From CAYLXX01 sp964387955 (lineage in GTDB: Bacteria > Patescibacteriota > Microgenomatia > UBA1406 > GWC2-37-13), in NCBI GenBank assembly GCA_964387955.1, contig CAYLXX010000028.1, positions 1 to 10,482 of the forward strand: a stretch of DNA of 10,482 bases, in the 5' to 3' direction. The notes beneath the pieces are model-generated. The model ran no database searches. It worked only from the letters and a program-made list of their open reading frames with translations, and was not told the origin of the DNA. The position numbers were made by a program, and so were the translations under genes. Below are positions 1-6,136 of the stretch, in pieces (within the stretch, counting starts at the first letter, position 1; each line of letters starts with the position of its first letter).

Positions 1-72
1 GCGTCTGTAGCTCAGTGGTAGAGCGCTACTCTTATAAAGTAGATGTCCTTGGTCCGAATCCAAGCAGACGCA
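1..72 (+). tRNA. tRNA-Ile (anticodon UAU)
   Basis: A complete cloverleaf can be folded by eye. The acceptor arms GCGTCTG (1-7) and CAGACGC (65-71) pair perfectly, the D-stem is GCTC/GAGC, the anticodon stem is CTACT/AGTAG around loop CTTATAA (31-37), and the T-stem is CTTGG/CCAAG (48-64). The anticodon at 33-35 is TAT, which reads the Ile codon AUA. The discriminator is A72 and no CCA is encoded, since CTA follows. The T-loop is TCCGAAT, so the usual T at position 55 is C. A UAU anticodon is the rarer solution for AUA; most bacteria use a CAU tRNA modified to lysidine by TilS. Confidence 0.94.
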
Positions 73-81
73 CTAGCTCAA

Positions 82-154
82 GCACAGGTAGCCAAGGTGG
101 TCACGGCGGGGGTCTGAAAAACCTCAGATGTCAGTTCGACTCTGACCCTGTGCA
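82..154 (+). tRNA. tRNA-Phe (anticodon GAA)
   Basis: The acceptor arms GCACAGG (82-88) and CCTGTGC (147-153) pair perfectly. The anticodon stem GGGGT/ACCTC (109-113, 121-125, one G-U) closes loop CTGAAAA, giving anticodon GAA at 116-118. The T-stem is GTCAG/CTGAC with loop TTCGACT. The D-stem is a short GCC/GGC with a large loop containing GG. The discriminator is A154, followed by CCC, so the CCA end is not directly encoded. It lies nine bases after the tRNA-Ile and is probably co-transcribed with it. The next gene's start codon is at 160. Confidence 0.95.
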
Positions 155-159
155 CCCAT

Positions 160-585
160 ATGGATTGGCTCATTTTTGCTTTTTTATCGGCTTTTTTTGC
201 GGCGTTAACGACTATACTGGCTAAAATTGGGATAAAAAATATCGATTCCAATTTGGCTACTGCAGTTCGTACCGTCGTTATACTTTTTTTTGCATGGGGG
301 ATAGTTTTGTATCAGGGTACTTTTAAGCAACTCCACACACTTTCCAAGTTCTCTCTTACATTTCTCATTCTTTCAGGACTAGCAACAGGATTGTCATGGC
401 TTTTTTATTTTCATGCGCTCCAGATTGGCAAAGCTTCACAAGTTGCGCCGATTGATAAATTGAGTTTGGCGTTAACCGTCATTTTAGCCGTCATTTTTCT
501 GGGCGAAAAACTCAATATTTCATTGGTTTTAGGTGTAATTTTTATGATTATTGGTACTTTTTTTATAGCCTTCGGTAAGTTTTGA
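160..585 (+). CDS. Half-size EamA/DMT-family membrane transporter
   Basis: A 141-residue hydrophobic protein with about five predicted membrane segments (residues ~2-20, 33-51, 64-86, 100-114, 119-138). The tract ALQIGKASQVAPIDKLS (86-102) followed by a segment ending in FLGEKLN is the typical end of a single EamA domain. Two-domain DMT exporters are about 300 residues, so this one-domain form would need to work as a dimer, as small DMT proteins are known to do. The substrate cannot be told from sequence. ATG at 160 is the natural start, but it lies only five bases after the tRNA-Phe discriminator and has no Shine-Dalgarno. The message is therefore probably read through from the tRNAs and freed by tRNA 3' processing. 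It stops at TGA 583-585, followed at once by TAA. Confidence 0.85.
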   Translation: MDWLIFAFLSAFFAALTTILAKIGIKNIDSNLATAVRTVVILFFAWGIVLYQGTFKQLHTLSKFSLTFLILSGLATGLSWLFYFHALQIGKASQVAPIDKLSLALTVILAVIFLGEKLNISLVLGVIFMIIGTFFIAFGKF

Positions 586-588
586 TAA

Positions 589-617
589 TTGACATCTCCT
601 CCAGAGTCTATTAGACT
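589..617 (+). promoter_or_regulatory. Promoter of secreted protein A
   Basis: An exact -35 hexamer TTGACA (589-594), a 17-base spacer and a -10 hexamer TAGACT (612-617, 4 of 6 matches) make a good sigma-70-type promoter three bases after the preceding stop codon. The expected transcription start is near 622-625, at or beside the ATG of protein A (619 or 625), so the message would be leaderless. The in-frame TTG at 589 is part of the -35 box and is not a start codon. Confidence 0.72.
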
Positions 618-618
618 C
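604..618 (+). promoter_or_regulatory. 15-bp palindrome over the -10 box of gene A (possible operator)
   Basis: GAGTCTA-T-TAGACTC is a perfect inverted repeat with 7-bp arms and a single central T. It covers the -10 hexamer at 612-617. It is followed directly by a second perfect palindrome, CATGATCATG (618-627), which contains both candidate start codons. A symmetrical site in this position would suit a dimeric repressor. A palindrome of the same geometry lies at the promoter of paralogue B (4119-4133). No regulator gene is visible. Confidence 0.4.
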
Positions 619-624
619 ATGATC

Positions 625-1944
625 ATGGACGCTAATTCATCTTCAAAAAATAAAAATATCAGCGCCGGCATACTCATTAGCTTAGTCCTGTTTTTAACTG
701 TAATTATCGGCACTTTAAGACTCAATAACACAACCGACCTGAACACGATGGCGGCACGACGAGCAACTCCCACACCAGGTGGATCGGGAATGCATATTAC
801 GCAAGAAGCATATAACAACCTCACCAATGATTGTCTCGGAGTTGACGCAAGACTTGATTGGGCAGTTGACGGAACATTGAGCCCCGGAGAAACGTATACC
901 TTTACTCCCACAAAATCAGTTTGCTACGGCGAAACGCCTGCTTTAACTATTAAAGCCAACTGGGGATCATCCAACGTTGTTGTATCAACAGTGGCGTATG
1001 ACAATGATGTTTTTTCCAATGATGGCGAACAAACTGGTAGAACAATCACGGGCTACAACGTAGGTAATACTTCAAGTTTATGCGAATTTACCAACGGAGG
1101 CATTTATAATCCACCACGAAATTATGCGATAACAATACGAAATACCGGTTCATCTACTGCCAACAATGTACATGTCGATGGGATTTGGACTAACGGGTAT
1201 TCGTCATTTTATTTTTACCGCTGTACCAACTCTGATGCCGATCGGGATGGTTTTAATGATGCTCTTGAATACGACAACTCACCCGCAACTTCCTGGATTT
1301 CATCCGACCCACCCCCTTGCTGTAATTATTTACGAGCAACCGGAGTCCCTTCAAGCACACAAACTTCCTATTATCCACCCGATCTTAACAAAGATGGTGT
1401 TGTTGATCAAAATGATCTCACAGTCATCCAATCATATCTCGGTCAGGGAAATGGAGTATCGCTTGCCGAAATCACCAACAATCACGGATATCCTCACTCT
1501 ATCGAAAACCAACAGTTTCCTTGGCGCCATTATGACCTAAATGGCGATGGCTATGTGGATCAAGCAGATATCGGCACAGTGCAAAGCCTGGTCAACCTAC
1601 CTATCCCCATTCCATCTGGCGTCACCATTCCTCCATTTAGTCGCATGGAACAACCTGTAAATGGCTCAGGCTTTTCAGCTGGCTCATATATTATGGTTGG
1701 CGCTTACGCTGTATCACATCAGGCCGTACAAAGAGTTGAATTTTATGCAAATAACTCGTTGATCTGTACAGAATACAGTCCCAAATGGCCGTTTGCCAAC
1801 GGTGGTACCCCATTTAGTCCTCTTTACAATTGTTTTTGGTCCTCCCCTAAGCGAAGAGGGGTAACATACACGATGTATTCTAAAGTTTATGACGATCGAG
1901 GAAATGCTACTACTAGCGCGCCAATTACTGTTTCTTCTCAGTAA
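625..1944 (+). CDS. Membrane-anchored secreted protein A: novel Cys-rich domain, dockerin-like EF-hands, Ig-like domain
   Basis: About 439 residues from ATG 625, chosen because the promoter places transcription start there; ATG 619 would add two residues. The N-terminus has a polar head and a membrane segment or uncleaved signal (residues ~13-32), then a basic and Thr-Pro stretch (ARRATPTP, ~44-51). Residues ~55-200 form a beta-rich domain I do not recognise. A calcium-loop-like DADRDGFNDALE lies at 204-215. Two dockerin-like loops follow: DLNKDGVVDQNDL (from 253) and DLNGDGYVDQADI (from 304). The C-terminal ~100 residues (KVYDDRGN and ITVSSQ near the end) resemble bacterial Ig-like surface domains. 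It is a full-length paralogue of the protein at 4150-5505, with six cysteines at matching positions. It is probably exported and held at the membrane or wall, perhaps binding glycans. No catalytic motif is visible. Confidence 0.82.
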   Translation: MDANSSSKNKNISAGILISLVLFLTVIIGTLRLNNTTDLNTMAARRATPTPGGSGMHITQEAYNNLTNDCLGVDARLDWAVDGTLSPGETYTFTPTKSVCYGETPALTIKANWGSSNVVVSTVAYDNDVFSNDGEQTGRTITGYNVGNTSSLCEFTNGGIYNPPRNYAITIRNTGSSTANNVHVDGIWTNGYSSFYFYRCTNSDADRDGFNDALEYDNSPATSWISSDPPPCCNYLRATGVPSSTQTSYYPPDLNKDGVVDQNDLTVIQSYLGQGNGVSLAEITNNHGYPHSIENQQFPWRHYDLNGDGYVDQADIGTVQSLVNLPIPIPSGVTIPPFSRMEQPVNGSGFSAGSYIMVGAYAVSHQAVQRVEFYANNSLICTEYSPKWPFANGGTPFSPLYNCFWSSPKRRGVTYTMYSKVYDDRGNATTSAPITVSSQ

Positions 1945-1959
1945 AAATAAATTTACTAC

Positions 1960-1988
1960 TTGACAACTCAGAAACTACATGCTAACGT
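1960..1988 (+). promoter_or_regulatory. Extended -10 promoter of the GH5 gene
   Basis: An exact -35 TTGACA (1960-1965) is followed by a 17-base spacer and a weak -10 TAACGT (1983-1988), strengthened by an extended -10 TG at 1980-1981. The predicted transcription start is near 1995, seven bases before ATG 2002. As for gene A, the in-frame TTG at 1960 belongs to the -35 box. Confidence 0.6.
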
Positions 1989-2001
1989 GAAATCATTGGT
2001 T

Positions 2002-3960
2002 ATGTCACATAAAAATATGTTTTCTTATTTCAAAGATTATACGAATCGACATGTTAAGACATCAGTCGGTGTTTTGATGATTGTTGCTACGATATTACTC
2101 GCCTTCTCAGTTGTTTTAATCTCCAACAAAGCCCAAATGAATCAAAGCCCTTACTCTGAAGCAGCTTCTGCACCAGCAGTACCTCAGACTGTTCTTCCAT
2201 GGCTTAAAACTATGAATGGTCGCATCGTCCGAGCAGATAATAACCAACCAGTTGAATTAAGAGGCACCAATGTACTTCGTAACGAATGGGTGTATCCTGA
2301 TATGTCATTTGAAAACGTAGCTATTCCTCAACTTGCTAGTGTTTGGCATGCCAATCTTATTACTCACGGATTTGCTTCACATCCTGTTGCTACCAATGAC
2401 CCAACCTATATGGGAATTCTCGATCAATACCAACAATTAGCCCAAAACAATGGCATGTATATCATTTTTGCTTATTATTACCAGGCTCTAAATGGTGATC
2501 AACCACCGCTTATTGGAGTGAATAATTATACCAATGTCGATCCAGATTATCATCAGGCTATGATCAATATGGTTAACCACTTCAGAACTAGATCAAATGT
2601 ACTTTTCATGCTTCAAGCTGAGCCACACAGTGACAGCGCTTGGAATGGACAAAATATTCGTGTTACCTGGAATGTAATTCGACCTCTATATGACAGCATT
2701 ATCACAGATATGCGTGCAGTGGACATACCACAAGCTGGTGAACAAAAACACTTAATATTAGCATCAGGAGATGGCTATGGACGTGATATTTCACCAGTTG
2801 TTACAAATGGTGAAATTGGTCATCCAGACCCTATCACGGCTGATGGAGCAGTAAATGTAGTCTATTCATCACACCCTTATGACACCCGAGCAGGCTCAAA
2901 CGATTGGGAATACTTCTTGCCTGTTGCTGATGCAGGATATCCTGTACTTGTAACTGAATTTGGTACTGGTGGACAGATGAATCAACAAGATACTCTTGAT
3001 CTTATGAGCGAAATGAATAATGGCACTCGCCACATTGGCTGGACTGCTTGGATTTTTGATAGTGAAGGTTGCCCATGTCTATTAACAGGTACTAATACTA
3101 ACTTTGTACCAAGCAGCCCATACGGCATCTCAGTAAGAGACAGAATTATAGCTGAAGCGACTAATTTCAATACTGGCGGCACACCTATCCCAACAATTCC
3201 TGTTTCGCCAACTATCCCTCCAACTAGCACACCTGTCCCACCAACACCAACTCGAACTCCTACTCCAACAATTGAACCATTAGATTTCAGAAGAGCAGAT
3301 GTAAACAGAGATGGAACTATCAATGCACAAGACTTTAACCTCTATAAAAGACAGCAAGGAAACGCCTGTACCTCATCTACAAACTGTGCTGATGTCAACT
3401 GTGACCATACTGTGTCAATACTCGATTACAATCAGATTCAGCAACACTTCGGCCAATCAGTGACCAATGCTCCAGCTTGTATTTACTGGTCATTAACTCC
3501 TACACCTTCGCCTATTCCAACAGGTATACAAACTATTAATTTCGACACTAATATTTCCGGTCATACAGTTGAAGCTGCTCTGACGGGTCAGTATCCAACA
3601 GGGATCATTAACTGGGGTACCAGCCAAACTGCCTGGTATTTATCAGGACCATGGGCACCGTATGACTCAACCAATTCACTTACTTACGTAGGTGACACTA
3701 CTCCTAAGTCAGCAACATTTACATTTATTACTCCTAGAAAATTGGTCAGCTTGAAGGCAGTTACGTCAGGAACCAACGGTAATCCAAATGTTACAATAAC
3801 AGGTACATGTGGATCGCAATCATTCTCATACGCTATAACACCTGCAAACTTCGGGCATCTTGTAACTATTACAACCAATTGGACACAAACCTGCACATCT
3901 GTCACTCTTGGTGCATCCAACGGTGGCGCTACTAACTTAGACGACTTGGTAATACAGTAA
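2002..3960 (+). CDS. GH5-family glycoside hydrolase (cellulase-like) with dockerin and C-terminal accessory domain
   Basis: About 652 residues from ATG 2002. A membrane or signal segment lies at ~21-41. The GH5-like barrel covers ~66-390: RGTN near 87-90, the acid/base region LQAEPHSD with Glu 207, HPY with His 291, the nucleophile in VTEFGTG (Glu 319), and the late barrel Trp in WTAW (347-350). A Pro/Thr linker (~393-427) leads to a dockerin-type pair of calcium loops (DVNRDGTINAQD from 433, DVNCDHTVSILD from 464). A short second linker follows, then a ~140-residue beta-rich domain (~510-652) that may bind carbohydrate. GH5 enzymes cleave beta-glycans such as cellulose or mannan; the substrate cannot be predicted here. 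The Asn that normally precedes the acid/base Glu (NEP) is Ala (AEP), which may lower or change activity. The dockerin is internal, and no cohesin is seen nearby. Confidence 0.85.
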   Translation: MSHKNMFSYFKDYTNRHVKTSVGVLMIVATILLAFSVVLISNKAQMNQSPYSEAASAPAVPQTVLPWLKTMNGRIVRADNNQPVELRGTNVLRNEWVYPDMSFENVAIPQLASVWHANLITHGFASHPVATNDPTYMGILDQYQQLAQNNGMYIIFAYYYQALNGDQPPLIGVNNYTNVDPDYHQAMINMVNHFRTRSNVLFMLQAEPHSDSAWNGQNIRVTWNVIRPLYDSIITDMRAVDIPQAGEQKHLILASGDGYGRDISPVVTNGEIGHPDPITADGAVNVVYSSHPYDTRAGSNDWEYFLPVADAGYPVLVTEFGTGGQMNQQDTLDLMSEMNNGTRHIGWTAWIFDSEGCPCLLTGTNTNFVPSSPYGISVRDRIIAEATNFNTGGTPIPTIPVSPTIPPTSTPVPPTPTRTPTPTIEPLDFRRADVNRDGTINAQDFNLYKRQQGNACTSSTNCADVNCDHTVSILDYNQIQQHFGQSVTNAPACIYWSLTPTPSPIPTGIQTINFDTNISGHTVEAALTGQYPTGIINWGTSQTAWYLSGPWAPYDSTNSLTYVGDTTPKSATFTFITPRKLVSLKAVTSGTNGNPNVTITGTCGSQSFSYAITPANFGHLVTITTNWTQTCTSVTLGASNGGATNLDDLVIQ

Positions 3961-3965
3961 CCTCC

Positions 3966-3994
3966 TTTATATCTCCTATTCTCAATGGTATAAT
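3966..3994 (+). promoter_or_regulatory. Strong promoter of tRNA-Gly
   Basis: A perfect -10 TATAAT (3989-3994) with an extended TG at 3986-3987 lies 17 bases after a -35-like TTTATA (3966-3971, 4 of 6). The predicted start near 4001 leaves a leader of about five bases before the tRNA. The box begins only six bases after the GH5 stop codon. Confidence 0.8.
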
Positions 3995-4005
3995 TATCAT
4001 CAGAT

Positions 4006-4080
4006 GCGGTGGTAGTTCAGCGGTAGAATGTCTCCTTGCCAAGGAGAAGGTCGCCGGTTCAAATCCGGTCCACCGCTCCA
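4006..4080 (+). tRNA. tRNA-Gly (anticodon GCC), CCA encoded
   Basis: The acceptor arms GCGGTGG (4006-4012) and CCACCGC (4070-4076) pair perfectly. The anticodon stem TCTCC/GGAGA closes loop TTGCCAA, giving anticodon GCC at 4038-4040. The T-arm is GCCGG-TTCAAAT-CCGGT. The discriminator is U4077 and the CCA end is encoded at 4078-4080, unlike the two tRNAs at the left end of the window. It has its own promoter and separates the GH5 gene from secreted protein B. Confidence 0.97.
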
Positions 4081-4093
4081 ATTTTATCCCTCC

Positions 4094-4122
4094 TTGACAT
4101 ATCTGGAAATATACTCTATCGT
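4094..4122 (+). promoter_or_regulatory. Promoter of secreted protein B
   Basis: An exact -35 TTGACA (4094-4099), a 17-base spacer and TATCGT (4117-4122, 4 of 6) give a predicted start near 4129, about 21 bases before ATG 4150. TATACT at 4110-4115 is a closer -10 match, but it is only 10 bases from the -35 and would need another upstream element. The leader has no Shine-Dalgarno. Confidence 0.6.
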
Positions 4123-4133
4123 TAATTTAACGA
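4119..4133 (+). promoter_or_regulatory. 15-bp palindrome at the start site of gene B (possible operator)
   Basis: TCGTTAA-T-TTAACGA is a perfect inverted repeat with 7-bp arms and a single central T. It overlaps the end of the -10 hexamer and the predicted start of transcription. It has the same geometry as the palindrome at 604-618, and both fit the core GTYWATTWRAC. AT-rich palindromes can arise by chance, so the pairing of the two sites is the main support. Confidence 0.4.
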
Positions 4134-4149
4134 AATTAATCAAAAATCA

Positions 4150-5505
4150 ATGCAGGAGAAATCGCATACATCTTCGCCGACTCAGTTTGCCATCCTCATA
4201 ACCGGTATCTTACTCTTTGTAGGTATAGTTTTTTTATCCACCAGATTTAATACGTCAAACCAATTTGTTTCTCAAAACACAGAGGCACGCGCTAGAAGAA
4301 CACCTACACCTTCTCAACCAGCAGGCATGACTGTCACGCAAGAACAGTATGACATTCATCTAAACCGTCCTTGCACCGATGTAGATGACTCGTTAAAATG
4401 GGCGGCAAGCGGCTCATTACAGCCAGGTCAGGAGTTTATTTTTACCCCATCACGACCTTCTTGTCGAGGAGAGGTGCCAGAAGTATCAGCTGAATTAACT
4501 TGGGATTCATCTACGCTTGAGCTATCGACCGTTGTCCCATATCCAGATTATGTTACATCAGATAACACTCAAATCGGTCAAACAATCATTGCTCCAAACG
4601 TGGGCAATACTGCTCATTTATGTATGTTTCCTAATCCATTTGATCAGGTATCTTATTTTTACTCAATAAAAGTAAGAAACGTGGGTAATACCGCAGCTAC
4701 AAACATAAAAGTAAATGGTGATTGGGAAGATGGCTGGCCGGTTTTTTACTACCATAGATGTCTTAACGCCGACGCCGATCATGATGGCTTTAATGATTCG
4801 TTAGAACGACTTATTGGAGAATATTCATATCACTATACTGCATACCCTCCAGATTCAACCAAACATTACACACACTTCGTAGCAGGTAATTATCTGAAAG
4901 GTAGAGGCACTGATGCGCCTGACGATGAAATTGATCCTTACTTACCTGATTTCGACGACAATAATCAGATAAATAGTTACGATGTCGCTAGCGTTTCGGC
5001 TCACCTAGGCGAAGGAAATGGAGTTTCGTTGGATCTTATAGACGCCAATCCTCAAGACCCTAACTATATCTGGAGTCAAATATTTTTATGGAGAAGATAT
5101 GATCTTAACGGCGATGGGTATGTTAACCAAGGAGACGTAAATATAGTTCAAACGCTCGTAGGCCAACCGATACCAATGCAAGGTGATCCATTATCTCCTA
5201 TCACACACATTTCCACTCCTACAAACAACAGTATTATCTCGGCTGGTGCGCAAACTATTGTTGGCGCCTTCGCAGAAGATAATGAATCGATTGCCAAAGT
5301 AGAACTATATATCGACGGTGCTCTGCTCTGTAATGCAATTGGACCAAATAGCACAGCCCACAATCCAGGCGTTACACCAACTCCTCTATATTACTGCTGG
5401 TGGAATGTACCAAAAAGACATGCTAGTCATACAATCTATTCCAAAGTCTACGACGGAGCTGGTAATATTGCCAACGGCCCCACAATCACAGTCAACGCAC
5501 AGTAG
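4150..5505 (+). CDS. Membrane-anchored secreted protein B, paralogue of A
   Basis: 451 residues from the only reasonable ATG. The layout is that of protein A: a polar head, a membrane segment (~13-30), a basic Thr-Pro stretch (ARARRTPTP, ~46-54), the unrecognised beta-rich domain (~60-200), a calcium-loop-like DADHDGFNDSLE (208-219), two EF-hand/dockerin-like stretches (DFDDNNQINSYDV from 267 and DLNGDGYVNQGDV from 318), and a C-terminal Ig-like domain ending ITVNAQ. Cysteines near 75, 105, 158, 204, 394 and 416 match those of A and could form three disulfides. The first EF-hand loop is less regular than in A. The sequences have diverged clearly, so this is an old duplication or a member of a larger family. 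It is probably displayed on the cell surface; its function is unknown. Confidence 0.82.
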   Translation: MQEKSHTSSPTQFAILITGILLFVGIVFLSTRFNTSNQFVSQNTEARARRTPTPSQPAGMTVTQEQYDIHLNRPCTDVDDSLKWAASGSLQPGQEFIFTPSRPSCRGEVPEVSAELTWDSSTLELSTVVPYPDYVTSDNTQIGQTIIAPNVGNTAHLCMFPNPFDQVSYFYSIKVRNVGNTAATNIKVNGDWEDGWPVFYYHRCLNADADHDGFNDSLERLIGEYSYHYTAYPPDSTKHYTHFVAGNYLKGRGTDAPDDEIDPYLPDFDDNNQINSYDVASVSAHLGEGNGVSLDLIDANPQDPNYIWSQIFLWRRYDLNGDGYVNQGDVNIVQTLVGQPIPMQGDPLSPITHISTPTNNSIISAGAQTIVGAFAEDNESIAKVELYIDGALLCNAIGPNSTAHNPGVTPTPLYYCWWNVPKRHASHTIYSKVYDGAGNIANGPTITVNAQ

Positions 5506-5523
5506 TTGGTAATTAACAAGACC

Positions 5524-6135
5524 ATGTTTGATTCTATTGAAGACGCCATTGTTGCTTTCTTCCATTTGCACCCACTTGTGGGGCCGATGAGTCTGCTTTT
5601 TGCAGAAGAAGCAGGCATCCCGCTGCCCGTCCCCGGCGATATTTATATCTCCTATGTCGGCTACCAAATATCTAGGGGAGTAATATCGTTTCATTTTGCC
5701 TTTATATTACTCTTTATAGGTATTTTGGCAGGATCGTCGATATTGTTTTATCTGGCCTCAAAGTTTGGTAAACCCGTGGTCTTACGATTTGGGAAATTTT
5801 TTCATCTCAACCAAAAAAAACTCAATTTTCTGGAGAAAAAATTTCGCAAGTACGGGCCGCTCGTCATCATCTTTGGCAGACATATACCTGGATTTCGTAT
5901 ACCAATCACGATCTTTTCAGGAATTGCCGGAATCGATTTTAAAACGTTCATTATAAGCGAAGCTATTTCTGTAGTAGCGTGGATACTAATTTTTATGAAG
6001 TTTGGTCAAGTTTTGGGTAATAATACTCATCAACTGTTTCACAATCACTATGCCTTTTTATTATTTTTATTGATACCCATCACCTTAACCATTATTACTG
6101 TACTTTTTGGTAAATTTATTCCCGAAGAAAAGTGA
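5524..6135 (+). CDS. DedA/VTT-family membrane protein (possible undecaprenyl-phosphate translocase)
   Basis: 203 residues from ATG 5524; the in-frame TTG at 5506 has no support as a start. Motifs of the DedA family are clear: EEAGIPLPVPGD (28-39), with the conserved acidic and Gly-Pro residues of the first re-entrant region, and GRHIPGFRIP (118-127), the Arg-containing second motif. Several hydrophobic segments follow, the last at ~177-197. Members of this family return the lipid carrier undecaprenyl phosphate to the inner face of the membrane, and others affect membrane potential and lipid balance. The presence of uppP about 1.5 kb away fits the lipid-carrier role, but the exact subfamily is not determined. 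The gene begins 18 bases after gene B and may be read through from it. No Shine-Dalgarno is visible. Confidence 0.88.
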   Translation: MFDSIEDAIVAFFHLHPLVGPMSLLFAEEAGIPLPVPGDIYISYVGYQISRGVISFHFAFILLFIGILAGSSILFYLASKFGKPVVLRFGKFFHLNQKKLNFLEKKFRKYGPLVIIFGRHIPGFRIPITIFSGIAGIDFKTFIISEAISVVAWILIFMKFGQVLGNNTHQLFHNHYAFLLFLLIPITLTIITVLFGKFIPEEK

Positions 6136-6136
6136 G

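Noticed and set aside
411..911. A 166-codon open frame on the minus strand
   Set aside because: It overlaps the DMT gene and gene A head-on, has no family features, and the plus-strand frames carry clear membrane and domain signatures.
1844..1861. CCCCT...AGGGG hairpin as a terminator
   Set aside because: It is inside the coding region of gene A, the loop is eight bases, and no run of T follows.
1940..1957. AGTAAA...TTTACT inverted repeat at the end of gene A
   Set aside because: Six AT-rich pairs make a weak hairpin with no T-run; not convincing as a terminator.
4006..4080. tRNA-Gly as an integration (att) site for a mobile island carrying the secreted genes
   Set aside because: I see no repeat of the tRNA 3' end elsewhere in the window and no integrase gene.
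5506..5523. TTG 5506 as start of the DedA gene
   Set aside because: It directly follows the stop of gene B and has no ribosome-binding signal; ATG 5524 gives the normal family N-terminus.
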